A stretch of DNA of 64,000 nucleotides from the NCBI GenBank assembly GCA_009667805.1, contig CM019064.1:382678549-382742548 (forward strand), written 5' to 3'. The position numbers and the translations under genes are program-made. This document shows, piece after piece, positions 21,394 to 31,247 of the stretch. The DNA comes from Leptobrachium leishanense (Eukaryota > Chordata > Amphibia > Anura > Megophryidae). How positions within the stretch are numbered: position 1 is the first letter of the stretch; every line of letters starts with the position of its first letter. The notes under the pieces are model-generated. The model ran no database searches, was not told where the DNA came from, and saw nothing but the letters and a program-made list of their open reading frames with translations.

Positions 21394-22451
21394 TAACTGA
21401 ATAGATTGGGGATCTCTTCTGCATTACCAAAACCTCCACCACTGCACTCTTCCACAATACCACAGAGGGGTTACGGTGTGAAGGCACTTGCTGCCACCAA
21501 AGGCAAAATATTTGGGAGCACTGACGCCTATACCAGATTCATATCATTTTAATATTGGACCGCAGGGTCCCCCACTGCACTCTTCCACAATACCACAGAG
21601 GGGTTACAGTGTGAAGGCACTTGCTGCCACCAAAGGCACAATATTTGGGTGCACTGCCACTGACGCCTATACCAGATTCATATCATTTTAATATTGGACC
21701 GCAGGGTCCACCACTGCACTCTTCCACAATACCACAGAGGGGTTACTTACGGTGTGAAGGCACTTGCTGCCACCAAAGGCAAAATATTTGGGTGCACTGA
21801 CGCCTGTACCAGATTCATATCATTTTAATATTTGACCGCAGGGTCCAACCCTGCACTCTTCCACAATACCACAGAGGGGTTACGGTGTGACGGCACTGTT
21901 GCCGACACTAAAGGCCCCATTTTAAAGCACCTATTGTTACTTTCATCCAAAGCCTGCATAAGTTTCACCATAATTTAGCCCAAAAAATCACTAAACTTGT
22001 TCTGCGTGTCCTAAAATGTCTCCTCTTTTCATACAGGCGTCCGCCCCAAGCAGTTGTGAATGGATTAAAGGAAAAACATTTACCGTCATTTGAAATGTCA
22101 TTTTTTGGTTTTTAAATGTTTCTATACATCCTACAAATCCGCCACTTCATGGGCAGGTTATGGGGACCTCCTATTCACGATATTTGAAGGAAGGAAAACT
22201 CACTGTTCCTTTAAAAAACTTTTTTTTTTTTACTTTTTGTCCTTGTTTCCTGTCCCCCAGGGCACTACCCCCATACACCTTTTATGGCAAATATCTAGCA
22301 TATATGCCCTCTTGGAGGGCACTCTAAAAATCGAACTTTCGGGTCCCATTGACTTACATTGAGTTCGGTTCGTGTTCGAGTTCGAACTCGAAATTTTGAA
22401 ATTGTTCGAGTTCGAATGCAAACCGAACACGGGGCGTTCGGCTCATCCCTA
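21394..22451 (+). mobile_element. 3' fragment of the BED-type hAT family, copy 3
   Basis: Begins at the last codons and stop of the transposase (taactgaatagattgggg; compare 8912-8930) and runs through about four units of the 3' array, the tcatttgaaatgtcattttt block and the terminus gttcggctcatcccta. No 5' part or left TIR precedes it, so it is a 5'-truncated relic or a recombinant. It has fewer array units than copy 2. Confidence 0.85.
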
Positions 22452-22799
22452 GTATAGGCGAGTGCAGCCCATATTTTAGGATGTGCAGCAATGTTACATT
22501 TTTAACTTCTAAACTGTAAATAATCATAAACTGTTAATGTTTATGTTTTTTTGAGAAACAAATAAGGAAAACCCCGAACGTGTACATGGGAACCTAAAAA
22601 GTCAATAGCGGGAGCAATTCACTGAGGAAGCACACCTTTCTGCACATGCTTATGGTCAGTGTTGGGTCTGCTGGAATTCCCTTTTGAAATTATACGTGGA
22701 ACGCAGTTGGATGGAAAATAAGTTTAGTCAGCCGTAATTTGTCACATGAAATAGATAACACTGTATCTTCAGAAGTCAAGCGGGGGTAACCCAGAATCA
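22452..22799. other. Unassigned DNA
   Basis: No gene or repeat recognised. Confidence 0.4.
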
Positions 22800-23169
22800 A
22801 TATGTATGTGGTGGAAGAAACAGTGTGTTGTTCCAGGCACAGTGGTCTGCTGGGTTAAAACATAATTTATTAAGAAAAACAGTATGCACCAAAAAACAAA
22901 CACATATAGTTAGCTAAAGAGGGGGGAAGGGGTGGTACTCTACTAGGTGTGTTAACCTGTCAAGGGTGCTGTCCCTAGGGTTCCTTGAATGTTCCCAGCA
23001 ATCTTAATCCCTGACCTGGGTATAGGTAAATAGACAGGAATAAACACACGACCCTGTAAATGGACTGAAAAAGCGAGCCTATATATCAAAAGGAAAGGAA
23101 GAGGAGAGGATACAGGGTGAGTGTACCTATAGCTCTACGCGTTTCGCCATTGTTGGCGTCTTGAGGAGC
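22800..23169 (-). repeat. Left arm of a large inverted repeat with hammerhead-like motif
   Basis: Its reverse complement is found at 23343-23377, 23612-23868, 31232-31247 and 32817-32871. The right arm is interrupted by an unmatched 234-bp stretch, the L1 and a TTAA-type element. The arm includes gcatactgtttttcttaata when reverse complemented. The whole resembles a pair of inverted Penelope-type terminal repeats, an inference from the two hammerhead-like motifs near the centre (~23250). Confidence 0.7.
23132..23169 (-). ncRNA. Hammerhead-ribozyme-like motif (c)
   Basis: Read from 23169 on the minus strand: stem I gctc/gagc, first core block ctcaaga (two changes from CUGANGA), stem II gcc/ggc around aacaat, intact GAAAC, two-pair stem III (ac-gc-gt), cleavage triplet GTA, which is an allowed NUH. 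Confidence 0.5.
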
Positions 23170-23334
23170 ATGATGGCAGCATGTTTCATGGAGTAGAGCA
23201 AGTAAATAGCTGGTCAGACCCAACCAATGGTGCCAATTAACCATTTACTTAATCATGTGAGAGTCTGGGTATATAAATCCACACACCACTGGGTCTGACC
23301 AGCTATTTACTTTCTCTATGCCTTGCAATATGCT

Positions 23335-23868
23335 ACCATCATGCTCCTGAAGACAACAATGGTGAAACACGTAGAGCTATAGGCATGACAATTTGTATTT
23401 AAAATATGTTCTACTCTAACCCTGTATCCTTCCTGTGGACCGGTAAAAACAAACAAGCAATTGCTGTTAGCTATCACTGCAGGATAGCAGCTTTACTCTG
23501 TTTTTATCACACCTGGACCCACTGGTGCTTGTTTGTGTACAGGGACCTATAGGTCTTTTCACTTATTCATTAGGGACATTCATAAGGACCATTTCAAGGA
23601 TCCTAAATATAGAAGAGGTACACTCACCCTGTATCCTCTCCTCTTCCTTTCCTTTTGATATATAGGCTCGCTTTTTCAGTCCACTTACAGGGTCGTATGT
23701 TTATTCCTGTCTATTTACCTATACCTGCGTCAGGAATTAAGATTGCTGGGACCATTCAAGTATCACTAGGGATAGCACCCTTGACAGGTTAACACACCTA
23801 GAAGAGTACCAACCCCTTCCCCCTCTATCGAACTACATGTGTTTTTTTTTTTGTGCATACTGTTTTCT
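23335..23868 (+). repeat. Right arm of the large inverted repeat, inner part
   Basis: Matches the left arm in inverse from 23343-23377 and again from 23612 (gaggtacactcaccctgtat) to 23868. 23378-23611 is not in the left arm and may be an insertion. The arm resumes after the L1 (31232-31247) and after the TTAA element (32817-32871). Confidence 0.75.
23343..23377 (+). ncRNA. Hammerhead-ribozyme-like motif (d)
   Basis: Stem I gctc (23343-23346) pairs with gagc (23374-23377). The core block ctgaaga (23347-23353) is a full match to CUGANGA. GAAAC is intact (23364-23368), stem III is ac-ac-gt and the cleavage triplet is GTA. Stem II (caacaatggt) is weakened relative to motif (c): comparison of the two arms shows loss of the gcc/ggc pairing. 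Confidence 0.5.
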
Positions 23869-23884
23869 TAATAAGTTATATTTT
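23869..23884. repeat. L1 target-site duplication, 3' side
   Basis: taataagttatatttt, identical to 31232-31247. It abuts the oligo(T) that represents the L1 poly(A) tail. Confidence 0.95.
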
Positions 23885-23902
23885 TTTTTTATATTCAAGA
23901 TT

Positions 23903-23908
23903 TTTATT
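23903..23908 (-). promoter_or_regulatory. L1 polyadenylation signal
   Basis: AATAAA on the minus strand in caataaaaatcttgaatat, 13 nt before the A-tail that starts at 23890. The tail plus TSD T's is only about 10 bp, short for a new insertion. Confidence 0.8.
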
Positions 23909-24630
23909 GAAGAGAAGACAGGTATGACAGAAAACAATATGATAATACCGCAAACATTAGATTGCATGACAGGGTACATGACATTTGTACAAAACAGGGT
24001 CACCAGGTAAAGGTAGCACTTAAGCCATTGTCATTCAGTATCAAATTGTAGTGCATCCTGGGAAGAGTCCCAACCGAGTTCCATCCAACTGTGCGGTCTA
24101 CATGCGCGTCCCGATGGGGTATTAAAAGTGCTAAGAACAGCATGGAACCAGTGGGGAGGCCAGTGATCTGGGTAGGAAGATCAGATATAATACCCAAGTC
24201 GTGAGTCAAAAATGGTGAGAGAGATCAGAGCAGAAAAGAAAAGATCAGGCTAAGCGAGGGGTGAAATAAGATAGGAGAAGGGGGGAAGATGTGAGGGGGG
24301 GAGACAGAGAGAGAAGAGGGGAGAAGGGAGAAAGGAGAGAGAGAGAAGAAGAGAGAAAAAAAAAAAAAAAAAAAAAAAAAACCAACACCAATCCGTCCTG
24401 AGGGTGAAAGGGAGAAGAGGAGGTGGAGGTGAAAGGGACATAACTAACACAAAGACAAAGACATTTACAGCGGTCGTCATAGTAAGAGCCCCTATCAGCC
24501 CAAGGTGTGGGGCAGGGAATAGCATGTTCCGTTACTAAAGATCCCAAGTCCGCGCTCCCACATGCAGCACAGCCGAAGGAGACCCACTCCCAGCAGAGAT
24601 ACCCAGGCTACCCACGTCCAGAAAGCTCTC
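23909..24630 (-). other. L1 3' UTR
   Basis: Untranslated region between the ORF2 stop and the poly(A) signal. In sense it has a polypyrimidine block (about 24400-24250) with a 26-base T-run (24356-24381). No G-rich stretch like that of mammalian L1 3' UTRs is seen. Confidence 0.8.
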
Positions 24631-27600
24631 CTAGGAAGGTGCCTGTTCTCCAACGTCTCCACCCCTCCTCCCCGGCAGTTCAAGGTCCAGTCGGCGACGG
24701 AGGGCGGCCGAGGTAGTGTATTGTGTCCAGTAGAACCAGGTGAGATAAAAATCAGGGAGATCATCATCGCGGGAAGCAATACATTCCTCAACTCGGTATA
24801 TCTCGTCTACCTGAGTCACCCACTCCCGGAGTGAGGGAACCGTTTTTTGTCTCCAGTGTCGTGGGACCAGGTAACGTGCTGCTAACAAAAGGCGAAACGC
24901 CACTGACCTCCGAAAGGAGGTCGTCGGCTGTCCCGTGAGCAGCAACAAGAAGACCTGAGGCTTAAGGTCCAATGTAATATCCGTCACGTCCCTGATCGCG
25001 TCTCTGATCCACCTCCAGTATGTCTGCAGAGGGGAGCAGGTCCACCAAATGTGGAGATAGGAACCCAGCTCCACGCCACATCTCCAACAATTGGGGTCTG
25101 CTGTCCCCACGCATTGGAATAGTCGAAGTGGGGTGCAGTACCAGCGGGTTAGTATCTTGTAAGACGATTCATGGTATCTGACTGCCTGTGTGCCATGATG
25201 TGTCAAGAACAGAATCGTTCCCCACTCGGAGTCCGATAGAGACCGGTTCAATTCAGTTTCCCAGCGACCCATGAACAAAGGTAGCTCCGAGTCTCTGGAC
25301 TGGAGCATTGCATAAAGGGTGGAGATCCCGTGTTCCAAAGGGCGCTGAAGGGAGCAAAAGCGCTCAAAGGGCGAAAGCGTACGTGCCAGATTATGCCCTC
25401 CAGGGAGAGAGCCCAAGAAGTGTCGAATTTGCATGAAGTTAAACCTATCCAGCAGCGTCAGCGGAGGAAGGTCTGGGCGAGAGGTCAGGGCATGTATCGT
25501 TGGTACTGTGGCTACGTGAAGGGCCAAAAGCCGATCCCCCTCCACAAGATGTTGTTGCAGTGTTCTCCGGACACCGGGGCAGAAAAGGGGATTGGAGGTC
25601 AGTGGTAATAAAGGCGAAGGAGTCGAAGACAGGGCGTGTGAAAACTTTAAGCGATCCCACAATCGTAGGGTGGTACCTATCAAGGGGTGAGTGCGGGCCT
25701 CCTTTGGCACCGCTCGCGGGGGAAGCCAAGGCAACACCCATAGCGGTACTGCCACATCTGCCCCCTCCATATCCAGCCAGCCATCTCCCCTCCCCTCTGA
25801 GGACCAGTCCACCAGCCTGTTAAGCTGGGCCGCCCTATAATAGGTTACAAGATCTGGGAGCGCAAGGCCACCCGCCATCTTAGGCCTACATAGTACCGAG
25901 AGACGGATCCTAGGTTTCCGACCTGCCCATACAAATTTGATCATTTCCGCCTTAAGGGCAGCAAAAAAGGAGCTCGGTATCGCCACCGGGGCAGCCTGAA
26001 ATAGGTAGAGCAGCCGCGGTAGGATATTCATCTTGAAAACCGCGACTCTCCCTAGCCAGGAAATGAATTTCGTGGTCCAGACTGCCAGGTCTGCCCGTAT
26101 CGTACCTAGAAGAGGGAGATAATTCAGAGCATAAAGGTCCGATGGGGTGGAAGAGAGCCAGACCCCAAGATACTTCATTCTGGAAGTACACCAGTGAAAC
26201 GGGAAGGAGCTCTGCAATCTGCCAGCCTCACCCTCCGGAACCGAGACGTTAAGGATCTCAGATTTGGACATGTTAATTTTCAAGCCCGCCAGCTTGCCGA
26301 AAGTATCAAAAGCGGACAGCACCGCTGGGAGAGAGTGCCGCGCCTCCGTCAAAAAAAATAACAGATCGTCTGCATATGCAGTAACTTTATGGTCCTGGGT
26401 CGTACCTTTCAGTCCTGGTATTGCAGGGTCCCGCCGTATCGCCTCCAGGAAAGGTTCCAAAGAAAGCGCGAACAGTAAGGGAGAGAGGGGGCATCCCTGA
26501 CGAGTACCATTTGATATCCTAAAACTGGCAGACAAAGCACCGTTGACCTTGATTCTGGCCGTGGGACCAGTGTACAGAGCCCGGACCCACCCCAGGAAGC
26601 CTGGGCCTAGCCCCATGTTCTGCAGCGTGTGGAATAGAAAGGACCAGCAGACACGGTCAAACGCCTTCTCCGCATCCGTAGATAGCAAGAGAAGACGCCG
26701 GCCTGACCGTCGCGCAACTACAAGAGCATTGATGGCCCTCTGCGTGCCATCCCTAGCCTCCCTGCCAGGGACAAACCCCACCTGGTCAGGGTGGACCAAT
26801 CTCGGTAGGTGCTCCTTAAGCCGGTCTGCCAGGACACGCGCCAAGAGCTTTATGTCACTGTTAAGGAGCGAGATAGGCCTATAGTTGGCACATTCCGCTG
26901 GATCCTTTCCAGGTTTGAGGAGGACCGTGATGGTCGCACTCAGCGTATGAGGATGAAAGGGTGTCCCCTCTTTGATGGAGTTAAGTGTGGACAGCAAGGG
27001 AGAGAGTAACAGATCTCGAAATTCCTTATAGTACTCCACCGGGAGCCCGTCCGGGCCTGGGCTTTTCCCATTCTTGGCAGATTTCAAAGCCAAGGATAAC
27101 TCCTCAGCCGTGATCGGCAGATCCAATCGTTCAGTCTCCGTTGTCCGAAGGCGGGTCCGCAAGTTAGTATTCAAATAATCCCTAATGTTCCCTACCGACG
27201 GGGGTGTATCCGTGACATTATACAACGAAGAATAATAGTCCCGGAAAGCCTCTGAGATCTCTTCCGGTCGCAGGGTAGTATGGCCTCCCAAAACCCGTAT
27301 TTTAGGTATATATGCCAATTGCCGTTGTTTGCGAAGCATCCGTGCCAGCAGCTTCCCCGGACGATTCTCATTCAATGCAAAGAAGCATCTGGTGCGAGCT
27401 GCTGCCTGTTTAATGTCAAAAGAGAGCAGATCATTCAAAGAGCGACGTGCTGCTAGTAACCTACTCTGCGTCTCCGCATCCGCATCTCCCCCTCGTCGCA
27501 ATTCTAGAGTGCGGATTTCTTCCAGAAGCGTAAGACGCTGCCCCTCCCTGACTTTCTTCAGAGCAGTGCTCCTGCTAATGAAGTCTCCCCGAACCACCGA

Positions 27601-28503
27601 CTTATGGGCCTCCCAAACAGTAGGTTGCGCCACCTCAGTGGATAGGTTTTCTTCAAAGTAGCGGGTCAAAACCTCCCGTACACCGGTCAAGACTCCCAAG
27701 TCCGACAACAAGGAGGCATTGAGACGCCAGTTGCGTTCGCGTGGGCGGAACAGTGGGGACGTCATGCGTATTGAAATCGGCGCATGGTCCGACCAAGTTG
27801 TTGGGTGGATGCGCGTCTCCACCACAAGGTCCAGATGGAACTGTTCAAGGAATATGTAATCCAAGCGGGAAGAGACGCGGTGCACATTCGAATAGAATGT
27901 AAAATCCCGTTCCCCCGGGTGAAATGCTCTCCACGTATCTACAAGTCGCATCTCATGAAGCGAACGTCGTAACAGCCGCAGAGCATGAGGTGGAATTGCC
28001 GAGCTACCCGCTGAAGTGTCTACAAGAGGGTGCAATGCTGTATTCATGTCACCTGCCACCACTAGAATGCCTTCCTGAAATTGCCGCAATTTAGTCATAA
28101 TTCGAGCAAAGCATGTTGATTGTGCCACATTGGAGATATAAATTGTGGCGAAGGTATAAACAACCTCCGCAATCGTTCCTTTGACGAAAAGGAATCGACC
28201 CTCACTATCCACACGACTGTCTTGAAAAACAAACGGGATATCATTTGCAAACAATATAGCAACTCCTCGGGATTTCCCGCCCGTGTAATTGCTAAAGTAT
28301 CCAGTCGGGAATCTACGATCCCTCAACAGTGGGGCCGAGCCCTCGCGGAAGTGGGTCTCCTGCAGCATAGCCACCGAGGCGCGCGTTAAATATAGCTCCC
28401 GCAGCAAACGAGATCTCTTCTCAGGTGCGTTAAGTCCCCTCACGTTATAAGATAAGAGGGTAAGGTCCCGTGGCTTAAAACAGGTTGAGTTTAAACTATC
28501 CAT
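24631..28503 (-). CDS. L1 ORF2 protein: endonuclease and reverse transcriptase
   Basis: A 1290-residue protein that nicks target DNA and reverse-transcribes the L1 RNA at the nick. The frame is open from an ATG at 28596, but I prefer the ATG at 28503 (MDSLNST), since the APE-type endonuclease begins soon after it with LLSYNVRGLN, and the 31 residues before it are unlike the family. Endonuclease: QETH (~50), GDMN (~151), RLDYIFL (~215), SDHAPI (~238). Reverse transcriptase: GKSPGPDGLP (~479), NYRPISLLN (~545), GTRQGCPLSP (~670), catalytic AYADDLLFF (~709). A C-terminal Cys/His motif, CWRCG...H....C, is at ~1141, as in L1 ORF2. No RNase H is seen, which is usual for L1. All catalytic residues I can identify are present and there is no stop or frameshift. 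Length is normal for the clade. Confidence 0.95.
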   Translation of the reverse strand: MDSLNSTCFKPRDLTLLSYNVRGLNAPEKRSRLLRELYLTRASVAMLQETHFREGSAPLLRDRRFPTGYFSNYTGGKSRGVAILFANDIPFVFQDSRVDSEGRFLFVKGTIAEVVYTFATIYISNVAQSTCFARIMTKLRQFQEGILVVAGDMNTALHPLVDTSAGSSAIPPHALRLLRRSLHEMRLVDTWRAFHPGERDFTFYSNVHRVSSRLDYIFLEQFHLDLVVETRIHPTTWSDHAPISIRMTSPLFRPRERNWRLNASLLSDLGVLTGVREVLTRYFEENLSTEVAQPTVWEAHKSVVRGDFISRSTALKKVREGQRLTLLEEIRTLELRRGGDADAETQSRLLAARRSLNDLLSFDIKQAAARTRCFFALNENRPGKLLARMLRKQRQLAYIPKIRVLGGHTTLRPEEISEAFRDYYSSLYNVTDTPPSVGNIRDYLNTNLRTRLRTTETERLDLPITAEELSLALKSAKNGKSPGPDGLPVEYYKEFRDLLLSPLLSTLNSIKEGTPFHPHTLSATITVLLKPGKDPAECANYRPISLLNSDIKLLARVLADRLKEHLPRLVHPDQVGFVPGREARDGTQRAINALVVARRSGRRLLLLSTDAEKAFDRVCWSFLFHTLQNMGLGPGFLGWVRALYTGPTARIKVNGALSASFRISNGTRQGCPLSPLLFALSLEPFLEAIRRDPAIPGLKGTTQDHKVTAYADDLLFFLTEARHSLPAVLSAFDTFGKLAGLKINMSKSEILNVSVPEGEAGRLQSSFPFHWCTSRMKYLGVWLSSTPSDLYALNYLPLLGTIRADLAVWTTKFISWLGRVAVFKMNILPRLLYLFQAAPVAIPSSFFAALKAEMIKFVWAGRKPRIRLSVLCRPKMAGGLALPDLVTYYRAAQLNRLVDWSSEGRGDGWLDMEGADVAVPLWVLPWLPPRAVPKEARTHPLIGTTLRLWDRLKFSHALSSTPSPLLPLTSNPLFCPGVRRTLQQHLVEGDRLLALHVATVPTIHALTSRPDLPPLTLLDRFNFMQIRHFLGSLPGGHNLARTLSPFERFCSLQRPLEHGISTLYAMLQSRDSELPLFMGRWETELNRSLSDSEWGTILFLTHHGTQAVRYHESSYKILTRWYCTPLRLFQCVGTADPNCWRCGVELGSYLHIWWTCSPLQTYWRWIRDAIRDVTDITLDLKPQVFLLLLTGQPTTSFRRSVAFRLLLAARYLVPRHWRQKTVPSLREWVTQVDEIYRVEECIASRDDDLPDFYLTWFYWTQYTTSAALRRRLDLELPGRRGGDVGEQAPS

Positions 28504-30066
28504 AGCAGACAAATTAGATAGCACGGCAAGCCTCTCCACCACCAGATGGGAGTGCTTAAACGAACAGAGTATAGCGACCGAACAGACGACACACAAAAAT
28601 CAAAGCACAAGGACAGGGGGGGAGGGAGTATAAATACCAGGGACGGGAGGGAGAAGAAGAGAAGGGGAAAGAAAAGAAAGAGAGGGGGAAAGAAGAAAAA
28701 AAAAAAAAAAAAAAAAAAAAAGGGAAAAAAGAGAAAGAGGGGAGGAAAAGGAAAAATATATATATATAAGAAAAGATCCAAGGGAGAAAAAAGGTCGAAA
28801 AACCAGAAGGTTAACGTGGTAGGGACTCGACGCCACTAGGAGGAAGGGTCAGACCGGGTCCGAGGCTACCCTCTAGGAATATAGGCGTCCACCTACTGGG
28901 GGAGGAAACCGAGGCTATCCTCGGTTAAGTCGGACGGCAACAGCAATCAAGAGGGGAGAAAGATCTCGAAGAAAGGAGAAAGAGAGGGAGAAAGAAAAAA
29001 GGGAATCAGAGACAAGAGTACAGCAGGTGTACCCCACCGCGCGGCACACAGAACGCAGTGTCGTAAACACCGACACACCTACAGGTCGCAGCGATAATAA
29101 AAGCAGATATCGAGGACCTCTCTTATCCAGCGTAAGTCGCGAGAACCTCAATGAGCCAGCCCCCCCCACCATCTCCGTCGGTGGTGAGCAATAGGGCAAT
29201 ATAGCAGATAACGATTGTCAGGGAGGAGGAGAAAGAGAGGGGGAGAAAATAAAAAAAAAAAAAAAAAAAAGGGGGGGGGAATAAAATGAAACACATACCC
29301 AGTAAGAGCTACACACAGTCCCATATCCTCCCTAACCCAACCAGCTGAACAGACCCCAACTCCCATGCCAACAATACAGTAATGCAAACATCAACAATTC
29401 CGAGGTTACAGTCTTGAGACCACTATCTAATCGAGCCTCCCCCCAGCCCCCCAATATATTCGGGAAACATGTCAAAAGAAAGGCAGACCCTCTTCCCGTT
29501 ACCGTGTACCAACATATATAGAAGCAGTCCCAGTTACATGCTGAAAAGGTTCCCACCCCCCGTTCACACCCTTCCCCCCGCCCATACCCACCCTCCTATC
29601 CCCCAACCCTCCACCCCCGCTCGTGCCCATCCCCCCACCCACGTCCAAAGCGACCATCCCCCAACGGGAACAAGTGGAAAGAAGTGCCAAAAACATGGTC
29701 CATTAGGGGTCCTCATATAACATCCAGTCTCAAATGAAAGGTCCCTAAGACCCAGAGCTAAACCCTCCAACCTCCCCTCCCCCCTGCTAACCTCCCACCC
29801 TCCAGTCCATCCTCCCTCCACCCCCCAAGAGAAAAAAAAAAAAAAAAAAAAAAGGAAAAAGGGGAAAATTTCAAAAATGTCAGTTGAGGAACAAAATAAG
29901 GGGGAGGGTAGGGGGGAGAAAAGAGGCCCCCCCACCGATGGAGTGTCCATCCGTGTCAAGACTAAAGGGCATAGTCATCCTCTTAAAAAAAAGAAAAAAA
30001 GGGAAAGAGGAACAAAAAGAACAAAAAAAAAAAAAAAAAAAAAAAAAGGGCTGTAAAAGGGTTGAT
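28504..30066 (-). other. L1 inter-ORF region with four long oligo(T) tracts in sense
   Basis: 1563 nt separate ORF1 and ORF2, very long for L1 (tens of bases in mammals). It is strongly pyrimidine-rich in sense, with T-runs of 20-26 at 30023-30047, 29832-29853, 29251-29270 and 28696-28721, each next to C/T-rich sequence. No open frame with a recognisable domain. It may serve in translation of ORF2 or contain a second promoter. Both are guesses. Confidence 0.7.
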
Positions 30067-31131
30067 TCACCCAGGGACCTCCGTCGTTACTCCCTCTGCC
30101 CGCGGCGTTGAGGAGCGCATCCGACGTCTGCTCCCCGATCTCCATCTTCTCCGGCGCTGCGAACCATCAGTGGCGCGAGTTGAAGCGCGTGGTTCCTCAC
30201 GCAACGTGACCCAGTCTGCGAGTTGTAGTGCAGGCAAATCAAAGGTTGACAGGAACTCAGGCACATCCGCCAGAGAGCGTATGGAAGCAGTCCCCTTTTC
30301 GTTGGATGCCACCAGGGCGAACGGGAAGGACCAGCGATATGGCACTGAACGTGCGGTTAAGAGCGATGTCAGGGGGCGCAGCGCCCTGCGTGCTTGCAGT
30401 GTGGAATGCGCCAAATCCGGGAAAATCTCTAGCCGGTCGCCTCCGAGCTCCCAAATACGTTGCCGTCTCGCTGCGTTCATGATTACTTGTTTAAGTCGGA
30501 AGTCAGCCACACGACAAATCACATCACGCGGCGGTGCAGCATCTGCGGGTCGAGGTCGTAAGGCCCGGTGTGCGCGATCAAAACTCGAGGGCGAAACCGC
30601 ACGTTCATTTAAAACGTAATTAAAAATATGTGCCAGGCAGGAGTCCAAGTCAGTGACCGTTTCTCTAATGCCCCGTACACGAATATTGTTGCGGCGTGAC
30701 CTATTTTCCAGGTCATCCAGCCGGCGCCATACCTCAATGATCACAGTGGCGTCTCGAAGGTCCTCCGTCTCTATGGCAGGGCCAGGCCGAGCAGTGTCAC
30801 ACATCGGGGTCGCCTCCAACGCCGACACCCTCTTTTCCAGAGCCCCCAGATCGTCACGTACCGCGGCCAGGTCCTGATGTAATGACTCCCGCACCGCATC
30901 CAGTAAATCCTGGACATATTCGCGGGTTGGCAAGCCCGCAATGAGGTCCGTCACGCGGTCTGCCGTGGAGGATTCGGCGCCCAATCTCGGCATCTCGGGC
31001 CCACGTGCAGGCCTCGATTCTGGCGGCGGTGAGGTCGCGGGGTGGAGGAAAGTATCCAGGGGTCCCACAAGCGACTTCCTCGGGGTCCTAGCTGCGCCAG
31101 GGTCCTCAGGCAACTTCTTGCTGCGACCCAT
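30067..31131 (-). CDS. L1 ORF1 protein, RNA-binding chaperone
   Basis: 354 residues. ORF1p coats L1 RNA as a trimer and is needed for retrotransposition. Seen here: a Pro/Arg-rich N terminus, a predicted coiled coil (about residues 72-107, heptads such as LGALEKRVSALEA, and again LDDLENR ~138-143), then RRNNIRVRGI (146-155), which opens the RRM-like domain of the Transposase_22 family. A C-terminal domain follows (about 215-310), with a very basic tail (QRRRRWRSGSRRRMRS). The start ATG at 31131 lies in a strong context, cacaccATGG. The frame is open throughout. It is slightly longer than mammalian ORF1p because of the N terminus and the basic tail. Confidence 0.93.
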   Translation of the reverse strand: MGRSKKLPEDPGAARTPRKSLVGPLDTFLHPATSPPPESRPARGPEMPRLGAESSTADRVTDLIAGLPTREYVQDLLDAVRESLHQDLAAVRDDLGALEKRVSALEATPMCDTARPGPAIETEDLRDATVIIEVWRRLDDLENRSRRNNIRVRGIRETVTDLDSCLAHIFNYVLNERAVSPSSFDRAHRALRPRPADAAPPRDVICRVADFRLKQVIMNAARRQRIWELGGDRLEIFPDLAHSTLQARRALRPLTSLLTARSVPYRWSFPFALVASNEKGTASIRSLADVPEFLSTFDLPALQLADWVTLREEPRASTRATDGSQRRRRWRSGSRRRMRSSTPRAEGVTTEVPG

Positions 31132-31231
31132 GGTGTGTGGAGGCTAGTGAAAACGGATGAAAGGCGCGGTGGAGGTACAGAGCAACTCACTTAAGCGTCC
31201 ATCTTAGTTGCCGTCCAGGCCACGCCCCCAA
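31132..31231 (-). promoter_or_regulatory. L1 5' UTR / internal promoter
   Basis: A 100-nt leader starting GGGGGCGTGGCCTGG. AAGATGG (minus strand 31205-31199), a YY1-type core, lies 27-33 nt from the 5' end. Human L1 likewise begins with a G-run and has a YY1 site within its first 25 nt that sets the transcription start. The parallel is suggestive only. The rest is short and has no TATA box. Confidence 0.55.
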
Positions 31232-31247
31232 TAATAAGTTATATTTT
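31232..31247. repeat. L1 target-site duplication, 5' side
   Basis: taataagttatatttt, a perfect match to 23869-23884. The following aa completes TTTTAA, so the first-strand nick fell at TTTT/AA. Confidence 0.95.

Larger units (their letters stand above)
23885..31231 (-). mobile_element. Full-length L1-clade non-LTR retrotransposon with both ORFs open
   Basis: 7.35 kb on the minus strand, bounded by a perfect 16-bp TSD. Order in sense: 100-nt 5' UTR starting GGGGGCGTGGCC, ORF1 (31131-30067), a long 1.56-kb spacer, ORF2 (28503-24631), 740-nt 3' UTR, AATAAA (23908-23903) 13 nt before a short poly(A). At the 31247/31248 boundary the target reads TTTT/AA, the preferred nick site of L1 endonuclease. 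Both proteins are uninterrupted, the TSD has no mismatch and the 5' end looks complete. These are marks of a young insertion. Whether it is still active cannot be told from sequence. Confidence 0.95.

Noticed and set aside
25330..28389. Plus-strand open frames opposite the L1 ORF2
   Set aside because: Shadow frames of the real minus-strand ORF2. No domain similarity.
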